Assembly: GCA_005656395.1 (NCBI GenBank)
Contig: SRSI01000079.1
Coordinates: 1,674,001 to 1,738,000, forward strand
Reading direction: 5' to 3'
Origin: Strongyloides papillosus
Lineage: Eukaryota; Nematoda; Chromadorea; Rhabditida; Strongyloididae
Length of the DNA: 64,000 nt
Each line of letters begins with the position of its first letter. Positions within the stretch are counted from its first letter, which is position 1. Below the pieces are notes generated by a model that saw only the letters and a list, made by a program, of their open reading frames with translations, was not told the DNA's origin and made no database searches. The position numbers and the translations under genes were made by a program. Positions 35,563 to 47,991 of this stretch are shown in pieces.

Positions 35563-38355
35563 ATGGTTAACGCTTTCAGTACTTTACGTAGTAATACAAG
35601 ACCTATTCTTGGAGATCAACCTTCAATTTTTGAGGTGCAATATCCCTCAACGCTATCATCATCTCTCTATAGTGCTTCTAAATTTACAACAAAAGTAAGT
35701 TAATTATTAATAACTATTTATTTTATTTGTATGCTTTAAATCTTATATTAATATTATAATTATACATGGAATTACATACTTTAATATTATTAAGTTAATT
35801 AGATTAAAATTTTAATTATACACATAGATTAAAAAGTTTTGGCATTCTTTTTACATAACGGAACCTCCTTCCATTTACATGGATCACTTCTTTTGTAGAC
35901 AATTTTAGTTGTTGCCATTACTGGAAACATACTATTTTCAGCCTCTTTTTGAAGTTTTTTTGAACTGCTCTCAATCTCCTCTTCAGCTGTATTGTCATCA
36001 GAAGCAGTTAATGGATTAAGTTTTGCAGTTACTTTGGTTTTATTTAACTGTTCTTGAGAGGGTGCTTCTAGCATTAGGATAGAATCAACTTTTCCTTGAC
36101 TTGATCTTAGATGTTTTGGCCTAAATCTTATAATATTTCTCATTGTGTTTGCAAAGATTTGGTATCCATTGAACATTGGATTCTGATTAATCATCTCCTT
36201 TAGTGAACCAAATGGATTGGGTTGTTTAGGTCTTAGGTTAATCCCATCTTCTATTTTTAGTTTCCCCTGTTCAAATGACTTCAACATATCTGTATTAATA
36301 GGTAAGGTATCATCTGTTGGATCTTCCTGTCTTCCCATCAACAATGGTATTGGATCTACTTGATGCCAGAATGGTCTCTTCAAGTCATTCATAACTTTTC
36401 CATCCAAATTTTTATTTGGTATTATCACTACATTAGGATGCTTTTTATGAGCTTCTTCAATTGACTCTATCTCATATGGTCCCAAAATCTTTGCAGAAAT
36501 GCTTGAACGAGGATTCTTTTTAGCGAAGTTCAAAGCTAACTCCTCGACACTCAATTTTTTCTCTTCAACACCTTCCGCATTGGTACTAGGTATTGGAATG
36601 TCAAGGTTCTTTAGTTTCTGACGAAACTCTTCATCAGGATCCTTCCCATCAATACAAAAAATCCTTTTTGGTGATTTTTTGTTCCTTTTCTTATTATACT
36701 GTCTTTCACGACGTTTTTTTTCTTCTGACCTCTCAATATCCTTTGGGTTACTACTCTCCTCTTCATGCGAAATGATATCGGTTATGCTAATTCTGTAAGA
36801 ATCATTAACCTTCTTCTTCTCCTGTTTCTTAACCTTTTTCTTGTCACTTTCCTCTCTAATATTTTGTTCCACCTCATCTTCATCATTCTTATCTGTAAGA
36901 AGACATTTCCTTCCAAGTTTCCTCTGTGGTTTTTTCTTTTCGTCTCCCTCACCTTTAGGTGATTTTGAAATTGGACTTTGATTTTTAGATTCAAAATGTA
37001 GCATTCTCTTCTTTTTAACAGGTAATTCTTTTTTGGTTCCTTTCTTTTCATTGTTACTGAGATCCTTCTTATCAATCAACTTTTTTGGCCTTATTTTTTT
37101 TGGTGAAGTCCTCTTCTTGAACTTGACAGTTTTACTGCTAACTGACCTTGAACTCTCAGAAACATCCTGTTTTATCTTATTAACATACGCCTGATACCTC
37201 CACGGCTTTTGTTTACTGTATTTGCCTAGCTTTATTGAGATTTGTTTTAATGAGTCACTGATAACAGAATTGAGATATCCTTTTCCAGGCATTCTTCAAG
37301 TTGATGACAAAAGATCCAAATTGAAAAAAAGAAGAAAAATATAATGAAATTAATAAAAAATTTAATCGTTAATAAACTCAAAATAATATTTAAAATTTTT
37401 AGATTTTTGCATTAGTAAAAGGAGGACACAAATTTGTTGCATTAAATTCAAATTTCGATGCATTTTATTTAATTTTTAATTCATTATTGAATTTCTATTA
37501 TCTCAAGCAATATGGGTCATCATTTTTTGAATATTTTTATGGTATCAAGAGAGTTGTCAAAAATACAGGAACAATCCCAACAAGCAATGCAGAAGTTGCT
37601 CGTTCCTTGCTTCAAATAGTTTTTTTACCATATATAAAAGAGAAGGTAATTGCATGGAAAAAAAAGTTATCAGAAGAATCATTAGTCATCCAAAGCAAAT
37701 GGAAATATTTTTTACTAAAATCCTGGCCATATATATTAAAGGCCATAAATATAATCAGTATTACCCTTCAGGTAATGTATCTCTTCGGGTATGTACCAAT
37801 ACACAATATTGAAATGTTATTAGCTGGAGTTTTCTATCAAAAGTATTCTGCTCTTGATCTTAAGCTTATGGAAAGCAGAAAATTGTTATTTGATTCCTCT
37901 AATATTTTTGGAAGGTTTATAAATTTCATTATTGGCCTATTTTCTAAATTTGGAAAAATCTTAAGTTTCGTCTTAATCGGAATACAGGTCCTACAGTATG
38001 TTCAGGAGTCAAATGATGGTAGTCTTAACAGTATTCTGAATATTTTTAAAACAAATAGTTCAGGGGAAAGAAAAAGTGATATACAGTTTCCTGTTAAGGT
38101 ATGTTTGTTTACTCTTTTTATCAAATAATTAATTATATAACATTTTTATAGATGTTGGATGAGACGGAAGCTTTAAATTTATCAAAAGATCAATGTCCAT
38201 TGTGCTTGAAAAAAAGAGAAAACGATACTGTATTATCTTCCTCTGGATATATATTTTGCTACAAATGTATCCGTCAATATATCTCAAAATATGGAAGATG
38301 CCCCGTAACATCAACTCCAGCAACATTAAATCAGCTAGTTAGACTTTATTTATAG
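35563..38355 (+). CDS. prx-12: Peroxin-12, peroxisomal RING ubiquitin ligase subunit
   Basis: Three exons: 35563-35694, 37403-38098 and 38152-38355, all phase 0; 343 aa. Exon 1 carries DQPSIFEV, the hallmark of the PEX12 N-terminus. Exon 2 has FFEYFYGIKRVV and two membrane stretches (near SWPYILKAINIISITLQVMY and ILSFVLIGIQVL). Exon 3 has the RING, CPLCLKKRENDTVLSSSGYI then FCYKC and CP, close to other PEX12 proteins. PEX12 forms the PEX2-PEX10-PEX12 ligase in the peroxisome membrane that ubiquitinates the PEX5 receptor for recycling. Intron 1 is 1708 bp and contains a complete gene on the other strand (35829-37292); intron 2 is 53 bp. Exon 2 was joined by reading upstream from the conserved part to the acceptor TTTTTAG at 37402. 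Confidence 0.88.
35829..37292 (-). CDS. Unknown lysine-rich protein nested in prx-12 intron 1
   Basis: Intronless, 487 aa, wholly inside intron 1 of prx-12 on the opposite strand. I do not recognise a family. The N-terminal 220 residues are basic and low complexity with KKR/KKK runs that could act as nuclear localisation signals, after a small folded-looking start (GYLNSVISDSLKQISIKLGK). The C-terminal half is of normal composition, for example KILGPYEIESIEEAHKKHP, RPFWHQVDPIPLLMGRQ and NPMFNGYQIFANTMRNIIRF. The mixed composition, good length and clean ATG and stop argue for a real gene, not a shadow. A nuclear or nucleolar protein is a guess from charge only. Confidence 0.75.
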   Translation of the reverse strand: MPGKGYLNSVISDSLKQISIKLGKYSKQKPWRYQAYVNKIKQDVSESSRSVSSKTVKFKKRTSPKKIRPKKLIDKKDLSNNEKKGTKKELPVKKKRMLHFESKNQSPISKSPKGEGDEKKKPQRKLGRKCLLTDKNDEDEVEQNIREESDKKKVKKQEKKKVNDSYRISITDIISHEEESSNPKDIERSEEKKRRERQYNKKRNKKSPKRIFCIDGKDPDEEFRQKLKNLDIPIPSTNAEGVEEKKLSVEELALNFAKKNPRSSISAKILGPYEIESIEEAHKKHPNVVIIPNKNLDGKVMNDLKRPFWHQVDPIPLLMGRQEDPTDDTLPINTDMLKSFEQGKLKIEDGINLRPKQPNPFGSLKEMINQNPMFNGYQIFANTMRNIIRFRPKHLRSSQGKVDSILMLEAPSQEQLNKTKVTAKLNPLTASDDNTAEEEIESSSKKLQKEAENSMFPVMATTKIVYKRSDPCKWKEVPLCKKNAKTF

Positions 38356-38929
38356 AAAACAATTTTAACAGAACTTTAATTGAACTATAAAATATATTTA
38401 ACATGAGACATTAAATAAAAATGTTTGAATTCTAGAGGTCAAATACATACTTTGTAAATAAACAGAGATTATGGCTAAAAATTTTTACCCTCTTTCAAAC
38501 TTTAATACCTTTTTTACATTTCCACATTTTTTAATAATTTGTATATTATGTAAAATTCTTAAGCATTAAATTAAAGATTAAAGTGAGATCTCTGGGAAAT
38601 TATAAGGGATGAAAGAATGTTCTCGAAATTGAAAATGTGTAAAAATTTTTTAGCCACAATGTGCAACAGTATATTGCTAACACGATATAACATACGAGAA
38701 TGAGTAGATTATGACAAAATACAAATTATGCGACATGAATCTACAAAAATAATTATTGTAAATATTAAAACAATAATGATGCGACTTTAAAAAATTTGTT
38801 TGTAAAAACATTTTCCTACAAAATAGAAAATTGAAATTTTACTAATTAACAATACAGATCAATTAACACAAAAAATACCAAACTTAATTAAATAATAAAC
38901 AAAAAATTTACAACAAAAAAATCAACAAT
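38356..38929. other. Convergent intergenic gap
   Basis: 574 bp between the 3' ends of prx-12 (+) and DDX47 (-). A+T-rich; no gene seen. Confidence 0.5.
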
Positions 38930-40434
38930 TTATTTCTGCTTTATCGTTTTCATATTCTTCACTTTTACTTTCTTCCTATATCCACCCTCTTCTTCATCAT
39001 CGTCACCATCACAAGCCTCGCCCTTCTTACGTTTCTTCTTGTTCTTTTTACTTTCTTCAAGCTCCTTCATTTCAACTCTGGCGGAATTGTTTGCTTCAGC
39101 AACCCTCTCAACTAGTTTCATAACATCTACCTCATTAGTTTTGTAGAGATCTAGTTTCTTCCCAATTAAATGCTCAATCCTTTGGTAAACCTCAACATCA
39201 TACTGCGTAACAAAAGTAATAGAAACCCCAGATCTGCCAGCACGTGCTGTTCTACCAACTCTATGAACATAATCCTTAGATTGAGTAGGAACATCAAAGT
39301 TCAAAACATAATCAACATGTGGTATGTCAAGACCTCTTGAAGCAACATCCGTACAAACAAGTATAGAACGTTGTTTAGCCTTGAATTTATTCAATGCAGC
39401 CAATCTCTTTCCTTGATTCATCTGCCCATGTAGAGGTACTGCTCCAAATCCCAATTGTCTCAACATTAATGCTATCTTCATTGCTCCAGCACATGTTGAA
39501 CAGAAAACTATTGCCGTATTTGAAGCTATTTCGTTAAGAATATATACAAGGTACGCTTCTTTATATTTATTCGGTATGAAAATATAATGTTGCTTGAGCT
39601 TCTCTACTGTCTGGTATCTAGTAGAGATTTCAACCCTTTCTGGATCCTTTAATGATGCTCTTTCTAGTTTGGCAACCTTTTTTGTCATTGTTGCTGAGAA
39701 TAAGTATGTCTTCCTATCTTTTGGGATAACTCTTAAAATTTTATTAACTTCAACTTCAAAATCCATATTAAGAATTCTATCTGCCTCATCCATAACAAGG
39801 AACTTGATAGCTTTAAGATTAAATCCCTTAGTATTTTCTAGATGATCTACAAGCCTTCCAGGGGTTGCTACAATAACATGAGGCCGTTTTGCTAATGCCA
39901 TTGCTTGAGTAGCCATATCAATACCTCCAACAATTACCGCAACAGATAATCCTATTGCTGTTCCAAGTGCTTGAAATTGCTCTGCTATTTGGAAAGCAAG
40001 CTCACGCGTCGGTGTTAACACGACAGCAAACATCTTTTGTGGTGTCTCAAGAAGGGCTTGAAGTATTGGAATAGCAAATGCTCCAGTTTTTCCAGATCCT
40101 GTCTCAGCTAAACCAATTAAATCTTTACCAGCAAGAGCATGAGGTAAAGTTGCTTCTTGAATCTTTGAAGGTGCCTTCCATCCTAATCTTTCTATTGTTT
40201 GACATAAAACATCAGTAACACCCTACAAGATATTTCAAAAATAAGACAATTAAAAAGTAAACTTACTAATTCTGCAAAACTTGGAGGCTCTGAAACCTCT
40301 TCCCCTTCTTCTCCATCATCTTTTGTTTTTGCCTTCAATATTTTAAGTGTTTCCTCCTCATCTTTTGAAAGACCTTGTTTATTAGTCTTTGGTCTAACTT
40401 TCTCAAATATCTCATCATCACTGGAATCAGACAT
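38930..40434 (-). CDS. DDX47: DEAD-box RNA helicase DDX47/Rrp3
   Basis: Two exons on the minus strand, 40434-40267 and 40222-38930, intron of 44 bp; 486 aa. Helicase motifs in order: AETGSGKT (I), PTRELA (Ia), TPGR (Ib), DEAD (II), SAT (III), then the second RecA domain with [25 protein letters not shown] and [10 protein letters not shown] (VI). The Q-motif region reads [10 protein letters not shown]. The text [16 protein letters not shown] and [12 protein letters not shown] groups it with DDX47/Rrp3, a nucleolar helicase needed for 18S rRNA processing. The tail is Lys/Asp/Glu-rich and basic, as in the family. The acidic N-terminus ([13 protein letters not shown]) is in exon 1. PTPA lies 207 bp upstream on the same strand, so the two may be co-transcribed. 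Confidence 0.92.
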
Positions 40435-40641
40435 AGCTCCAGAAGAATAAATATATCACAAAGTTTAAATATAAATACCCTTAATCAAAATGACGAAACT
40501 CCAAGAATGTTATACAAATACAAGAACAATCACTTTAAGAGAAAAACTAATTTTATGTACATCAGTATTATGGAGGAAATTGCAAACAATACTATAGAAA
40601 TATATAATTATTATATAATATTATCATTAAATAAAATACCA

Positions 40642-41824
40642 TTAAAGTTGTGGTAATTTAGCATTTGTAAATCTAAAAGGTGATTCTGCATCACTCCTTT
40701 TTTCAATTGAGAAGAGGCTTCCAAAAAGAAAATGCTGGCAAACAGGAAATTTTTTTAGTACCTCAGCCTCATACATTTTAAATAATCCAGAATTAACTTT
40801 CTCCCATGTTTGAACAGCTGAGATATTCCATAATTGATTGGAATGTTCGAAAAAAGGGCCACTTTTAGTCTGTAAAAATTATCAAAAAAACATTTAACAA
40901 ATATATATTTTTCAAAACTAACATTATTGATGTATTCAATGGATTCAAAAAATAAATCGTGGTCAGAATATCTTTGAGGTAGGTCTTCTCTAATGTAGGA
41001 GTCAGGTATTAATCCTAAATTGTTATCCAATAACTGTGAGGAACCAAAAATGAAAGGAACGAAACAGAAATCATCGAGGGCATGGACACCTTTACTTCCA
41101 GCTGGTTCCATACGATACATAACCTGTAGTTGTCTGGTAAGTGAGACATATTGACGGAAAAATTTCAATACCACAGCTTTATCATCGATATCTTTTAGAA
41201 AATACCCAAGTTTGTAGAGGCAGAGAATAAATATTAAGAAATTTGCTTCATGACCTGTTCCATAATCTATTCTTGTTGCGTTACCAAAGGAATCTAAAAG
41301 GTATGCTTTCAATTCAATGATTGATGGATGAAGAGATTCAGGTAAGATGTCTGATAGCATTTTATCTACTTCACTCTCTAATTTTTCATGCCACCTTCTA
41401 AATGCCTTATTTCCAAAACGTTGCAACTCCATATCCTCGGGAGGGAATTCATTTATCCAATCTTCCAACTTGTAAAGTATGTCTAATGCGTTTTGGATAT
41501 TGGGAGATGTGGTGACATTTTCATCATCCGTAGGTACACGTTTTACAGAATTATTTAAACGTTTCAGTTGATCCATGAAATCTTTATAGGCCTAGAATAT
41601 TAACAATAAGGAAGAGAAATATTCAATTTTACCTTTGAATGATGCCATTTACCAATATCAAAAACTTTAGTTATCTCACGTTTAGGTTCAAAAAATGTAT
41701 TGGCAGGTTGTTGAGATGACTCTTGGGCAACATCTAATGGATCTACAGGCTCATACGGTGGAATATTATCAGAGCTTTCATCGTTGGTAACCTCAACATT
41801 AGTTTCTTTACTGTCTCCAGCCAT
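40642..41824 (-). CDS. PTPA: PTPA, PP2A phosphatase activator (prolyl isomerase family)
   Basis: Three exons on the minus strand: 41824-41633, 41591-40923 and 40869-40642, introns of 41 and 53 bp, all phase 0; 362 aa. Family marks include [50 protein letters not shown], and in exon 3 [19 protein letters not shown] followed by [17 protein letters not shown] and [16 protein letters not shown] helps load metal into and activate the PP2A catalytic subunit and has been described as a peptidyl-prolyl isomerase. The first 45 residues are acidic and disordered. Exon 3 was recovered by following the frame past the donor AAT|GTTAG to the acceptor TTTACAG. Length fits the family. Confidence 0.9.
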
Positions 41825-43189
41825 ATTTTTTGTATGCTCAAAATATTTTCACGGAACAAATATATCTAAAACATAAAAATACATATATACTAGCCATCGA
41901 ATATATTAAGCATGAACTGATAAAAAAAAAGTATAAAAAAGCCATCAGAATACTTATACACACTCTCATTGATTGTCATTAACTTTATTTTTTTAAAAAC
42001 CTTCTTTTCAGAAATAGACAGCTTATTCTTATGTGAAAGTAAGATTATTCTTAAGATATTAACATAAAAAAGTGGATAATAAAAGTGAGAATAAGAAATG
42101 GACATATGAATGAATGTTGAAATAAACTTTATTGAATGTACTACAAATTATCTCCGCATATATGTCTTCTTTATTCCTGACATATTGCTTTATCACCACT
42201 ACGCAAAAAATGAGATAAAGTATATCATGATGATACGTTAGACGATACATAAAAACAACTACCCTTTCTTAAGAGACCTCTTTCCAATTTGAATGTATTA
42301 TCCTGCGAGTATTCTTCTCAAGACATACATTGATTGAGGGGCTATAACTTGATACAGAAGGTTATTTTGAAAGTTATATTTTAACGATTATAAGAATCAT
42401 CTTTCAATATATTTTTTTGTTTCATTCTTCAAATAGAATACTTCTATCAGTACTATTGACAAATACAATTATTTAAGGGGAAATTTTTTCGTTTTACATT
42501 CCAGTTACCATATTCCAGGCATACACTTTATATTACGATACATCTTATAGTGGAATTATAAAGTATAATATTTTTTTCAATAATATATAATATACTCTTT
42601 TCACCCATCCCATTTTGTATGTTGTAATATGTTTTTTTCAATATTTTTTTTATAGTTAATAGCAATGTAAATTAGGTAACATGTATCTATTGATATTAAC
42701 TACAAAAATAGATGCGTTAAAAGAGTATAACAGTATATATAAATTTAAAATTCGTTATATATCAGCAATTATATTTATGGTGTTAGTGTACTACTATTTC
42801 TACATCCCCACCTAACTATGAAAATATATATTTGTAATATACGGCACAAGTATAATAGTGTATTCATCTTTCATAACTTTTTGTGTAGTTATCTATTTAA
42901 GCTATTTAAATTTAAGTTACAGTTTATTTATTGTTCTGTATAAAATAGTACGATATATATATATTTAATACATATATATATATATATTTATACATATATC
43001 TTATGGTAACCACAGTATGATTTTTATTAATGCGCTACACGTATGCAGTATAATAATAATAACAATTAAGTAAATAATATTTGTTTATCACTAAGATATA
43101 AATATATTTATATGTGTATATGTAGTTAATATAATTAAAGTTAAATTTTTTTATCATTATATCATGTATATTATTTTAGTTCATCTCAA
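41825..43189. other. Divergent intergenic region with a TA microsatellite
   Basis: 1.4 kb between PTPA (-) and a C2H2 gene (+), so it should contain both promoters. A (TA)n tract runs at about 42952-42995. Short open frames here are A+T artefacts. No gene seen. Confidence 0.5.
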
Positions 43190-44453
43190 ATGATGTACCA
43201 TCAAGTAAAAAGTGAAATGAATGGAATGGGAGATGACTATAACATGACACAACCATCTAATTCTGTGAGTTTATTTATATTATTTATATATTTTTTTTCT
43301 TATACATATATATTTTCATTTTACATATACAAACTACATCAATAGTTTTTTACAAAGTGTTTTTGAATAATATTTACTTATAAAAAAAGTTAAGATAATT
43401 TTTACTAAATATTTGCTTTAGATTTCCGGGTTCAATAATATAGTGATGCAAAATAGTGAAGAGTATAATGATAGTTTCGATGATAAACAGGCTAAAGCTG
43501 TCCATCAATGTTCGGAATGTGATAAAATATTTGTGTCTTATAAAGGATTAATGCAGCATGCCGTTATACACACTGATTTAAAACCATTTTCATGTGATAT
43601 TTGTTTAAAATCATTTAGATTTAAGTCAAATTTATTTGAACACCGAAGTGTACACTCAGGATACACACCACATTCGTGCCCATATTGTGGTAAGACTTGT
43701 CGATTGAAAGGAAACCTGAAAAAACACCTTAAAACTCACGTTAATTCCAAGGCAGAACTTGAGGAGGTATGGAAACCATTTAGTAGTAATAGAAGGCCAC
43801 CCCAGGAGGTGCCTGCAGATGCCATAATTGTCAGGGGAAATGTGGAACCTATGTTCTCCCCTCCTAGTAAACCAAGAAAAAAGAAGCTAGGCTTAGGTGA
43901 TGTTAAAGTATGGACTGATAAAATTCAAAGTGGTGAAATTGTCAAACCACCTAAATTACATGAAATGGTAAGTCTTCTTAACTTAAATTTTTTTGTTTTT
44001 CCCTAAAAAAATATTTATTTTACAAAAAAATTTCTTCAGGGAACACATTTCATAAATTTTATGGAAAACAATCTAGGAAAGACAGTCTCTATAAGAGATC
44101 TCATCGAAGCTGCAAAGTATACATCCTTCGAAAACTTTGATTGCCCTCTGTGTAAAAGGACCTTCTTCTCTAAATATGAATGTTTGCTCCACCTGGACGA
44201 GGCACACAATTATAAAAAACGTCCAGACTATTGTTATTTCTGTGAAATTTGTGTTAAAACATTTGTAGATCAAAAATCATATGACTTACATCAATCATAT
44301 CATGACCGCGTCCGTAACCTATTTGAATCCGGTGATGTACAGGCGGCTCATCAGCCACAGCTATTGGAACCGGCACTGCCAGGTAGAGATGATGTCAATG
44401 GATCTCAGGAACACGACAATCGTGAAGAAATGAAAATGGAAAGTGATTCTTAG
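43190..44453 (+). CDS. C2H2 zinc-finger protein with five fingers
   Basis: Three exons: 43190-43264, 43422-43967 and 44040-44453, introns 157 and 72 bp; 344 aa. Exon 2 holds three tandem fingers: CSECDKIF...HAVIH, CDICLKSF...HRSVH, and CPYCGKTCRLKGNLKKHLKT-H. The spacing C-x2-C-x12-H-x3-H is standard. Linkers TDLKPFS and SGYTPHS are close to the TGEKP type, which suggests DNA binding. Exon 3 has two more separate fingers, CPLCKRTF...HLDEAH and CEICVKTF...HQSYH. A conserved-looking block after finger 3 (ELEEVWKPFSSNRRPP) may help find its orthologue. The N-terminal exon includes VKSEMNG, similar to a SUMO-acceptor pattern (VKSE). TTATTTTAG 10 bp before the ATG may be a trans-splice acceptor or the end of an unseen intron, so an upstream exon is possible. 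Orthologue not named. Confidence 0.8.
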
Positions 44454-44805
44454 TTTGAGTAGAAATTATATATTTTTTATACATAACACAATTTACTGGT
44501 GGTTTAGGCTTTTAACATTTAAATTAAAAAAGTCAAGTTCTCAAGACATATGTTCTTAAGTACAAAGTATCTAGATCTTTTTACCCATGTATTTATAATA
44601 GTCATCTAGTATTGTATATGATTTTTGATATATTGTTTTGTTTTATCATTTATTATTTTATATAAACATGTTATATAAACAAACAACATGCATTCCATGA
44701 TCTTTTTATTTTAGTAACTCTAATTATATACAAATAATAATTTAATACAATTAAAAAAAATAATTAAATACATATTGAATAGACGAAAACAAAAATTAAA
44801 TTTAT
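44454..44805. other. Convergent intergenic gap
   Basis: 352 bp between the C2H2 gene (+) and the RS-rich gene (-). No gene seen. Confidence 0.5.
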
Positions 44806-46429
44806 TTAACGATGAGAAGATCTTCGTGGAGAACGACTTCTTCTTCGGGTATCGTGCTTTCTATAACGGTCAGTTGAGGAGGAAGAGTCATACGAAATAC
44901 TACTGTGTCTCCTTCTCTTTGAACGTAATCTATCATAATCAGGAGATCTTTGATAACGATCTCTTTCACGAGAATCAAATCTTCTACCTCCTCTCTTGTC
45001 ATGGTCTCTCTCTCTCCTGCGATGGTAATCTCTTTTTCTTCCCGAGCTTACAGAAAATTTATGCCGGGGGTACTCAGATACATCAGAGGTCGAAGATGAC
45101 GCTGATCTTGTACGCTTTCTTGGAGATCTTGAATGTTTTCTTGTACTTTTTCTACCTACAAATAACAATAATGAAACATAAATAGGGAAAAAATTAATAA
45201 AACTTACCAGTACTTCTTGAACTTCTACCTGAAATTGATGGAGATGAAGAGTGTCTTCTTCTTCTGCTACTACCACTGCGACTACGGCGACTTCTGCTAC
45301 GTTGATGGTCAGGGGATGAACTTTTCGAAGGACTGCGTACTCTTCTATTGGAACCACCATTTGATCCATTATCATATCTTAGAGAAGATGACCCACGATG
45401 CTTATCCCGGCTTGACGAATGTTTGAAGGAGGAACGACTCTTAATTCTATCATTTGGACTCCTACTACGACAGACAGGTGGTGTTCGACTTCTTTTCCTA
45501 TCCAGTGGAGTAACGGTTTTCTTTCTCATACCAGGTGAGGGGGATTTCCTTCTCCAATCTGGAGAGATTGATCGTCTTCTGCTTTCCCTATCTCTACTAG
45601 CTCTCCTAACCTCTTTTGGAGGTTTACGAAATTCACGATTTCTATTCTTTATAAACTCTTGCGGAGGTTTATCATCAATAACGCCATGTTTCCACTCCAT
45701 GGATGGGGGTGGTATTCTATCCTTGTAATGGCTTAATGGTTTGTCCACCAACTTATCTGGAGAAAGTGAGGGTTCTTTTGAGGTAGACATACTATCATCA
45801 GAGGAATACGAAGATGAGTAAGAATAAGAAGAAACAGAGCTTTCGCGGCGTTTTTTATGCAAATTTTGGGGTGATGACAAATTTTGAATATCGTCACTAC
45901 TAGAGATTCTCGACGATTTTAATGATGACGAGGACGACCGACTGCTAATACTTTGTTCTCTTGCGGCGTCCTTCTCTTTATTGCCTTTACCATCTCCCTT
46001 CTCTTCTGTTGTATCCTTTTTCGATAGAACCTTCTTTGGACTTTGTTCGTTAGCAGTATCCAAAGGTGCCTTATCACCGCTGACCTTACTTTTTTCTTCT
46101 CTTTCTTTTTCTTTTTTCTCAAGAAATTCATTTAATTTGTTTGACGAGACTAACTTTTTCGAGGCCCTCTCAACATATTGAGGTAATTTGTCTCTTCTGT
46201 AAGTAAATTTGTCCTCTGTCTTTTGGTAACGCGTTGAACCACGACCACGAAGTATGGTTCCCTCTTTTGTCCTCCTTACTCTAGAATCACGGTGATTCCC
46301 ACTAATATGTAAGTTGGCCTTCACATCGCGTGACAGAAACTTAGCTTCTTTAGGACCTTCAGGTACCTCACCCTCTTTAACCTTTGATTTGATGACAAAC
46401 TCGTCATCTCCAGATTCCTCAGTTACCAT
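44806..46429 (-). CDS. Arg/Ser-rich protein, probable splicing-related factor
   Basis: Two exons on the minus strand, 46429-45208 and 45155-44806, with a 52-bp intron inside a Gly codon; 523 aa. The N-terminal 100 residues are mixed and charged (FLSRDVKANLHISGNHRDSR, then ILRGRGSTRYQ). Next come Lys/Glu and poly-Ser stretches. From about residue 280 to the end there are dense RS/RD/RSP repeats (RSRSPNDR, RRSRSGSSRRRR, RRRSRSPRRSSHR). No RRM or cyclophilin domain is present. The RGRGSTRYQ segment recalls the KGRG..RY motif in the tails of SR-cyclophilins, but this is weak. RS domains are phosphorylated and direct proteins to nuclear speckles and spliceosomes. Family remains unassigned. Confidence 0.8.
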
Positions 46430-47991
46430 AGTAGAATTAAAAATAATAGGTTCTGCACAAAAATACCAATAACAAAAATAATTGGTAGTATCTCAGTAAG
46501 TAAAAAGTACAGTAATACTTTCGATGGATAAATATATACAATCTTAAAGGAGAATGTTCTTTTGTTGTTTTGTCCTTTAATATTTTTTTCAAACTTAATA
46601 TAAATACTACTCCAACTTGGTTTGATTACAAAAAAATCTTTCTTTCTAGGAGAATAAACTAACTTTTTTTATTGGCTAAGAATGCTTAATCTGGGATTAA
46701 TCTACTGTTTCGGTGTTGTTGTTAAGACTGATAAGAATCTTAAGATTGTTGAATAACAATATTCCCTAAATTATCTCCAGCTGTTCCCGCCTCTACTGTA
46801 TAAATGTGGTGGTAAATGTGCTGCACTGGGAAGTAAGTTCTTATTGATAAGATACTTTATTAATTGTTATTTTTAGAAGCAGTTGAAGTTTAAAGATCGT
46901 AAGTTAGGCCGGAGGATGGTTTACATGTGGTGGAGAAGGCAACAAATTTAAACACGACCTTATCGAAGTAAAATAACAATTTAATGGTACTTGAAACTTT
47001 GAAAAGTGTAACTTTATCTTTTCTACAAAATTGGAAGGAAGTATCTCTCCAACAATACTACAATGGAATGTTCGCGCTAGCATTAACTTTTCACTCACCC
47101 CGCATTCTTCTATTCCATTACTTTCTATATATGGCGATGGAAATTTTATGTGTTTATTAGTGATAAATAAAGGATGGAGTGAGAATAAATAAAAAATTTA
47201 CTGTTTTATCACTTACCATATCAATGATAAGGTAGATTTTAATTTTCTATCATGTAATTTATGTTTGTACTATATATACTCCTGTAAATACATTTGTTTT
47301 ATTCTAAAAAAGTTTTCTAATGCGATTAATTTATAATAAACTTTGTGTTCCCGTAATTACGCTTTTATTTGATAAACTTTTTTCTATTAAATAATCATTT
47401 AATTTCCTCAATCATCCCTCCGCAATGTACGATTTTATGTTTTATATGTACAAATGGTAGTATGGGAAGTTTTTAATAAAAATAAAGATATGAAATGACC
47501 AGATTTATATATATATTTGATAATGCTAGTAAACTTTTTGCTCCTCATTTTGTGCCCATTGAATAATAAATATTTTTCATTTTTATTACTATCTATATTC
47601 TGTCCAGAGATATTATTGTTGTCCTCTTAAAATAATATTTAAGATTATTTAGTTTAAGAAGAAGAAAGATTTATATATATGTATTAGTTATAATTTTTAG
47701 ATGACATTTTATTGTTGAGTCATCTTTTTGGGGGGATCACAAAGATTGTGACTTTATTTTTTTTCTTCCATTGAATGTAATATATATATGTATTTATATT
47801 ACGCAACTATTTATCTTAATATAAAAAGAAGAAGTTTATATGTATAAATAGTTTAGATATTTGAAACTTAATTTTAAAATAATAAATGATTATAGTTTTT
47901 GAATGTTTAATTAGGTTTTTATTTTAGTGTGTGTAATAAATTATTTTAACAATTTCGTGAAATAACTAGTTATTAGGAAGGTGAAGAAAAG
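46430..47991. other. Divergent promoter region
   Basis: About 1.56 kb between the RS gene (-) and mig-2 (+). It should contain both promoters. A 64-codon minus-strand frame at 46904-47098 has no recognisable features. No gene supported. Confidence 0.5.

Noticed and set aside
45217..46181. Several plus-strand frames opposite the RS-rich gene
   Set aside because: They are antisense shadows of the RS repeats; the minus-strand reading has the proper splice and domain logic.
46904..47098. 64-codon minus-strand frame in the mig-2 promoter region
   Set aside because: No motif, no splice sites or neighbour context supporting a gene.
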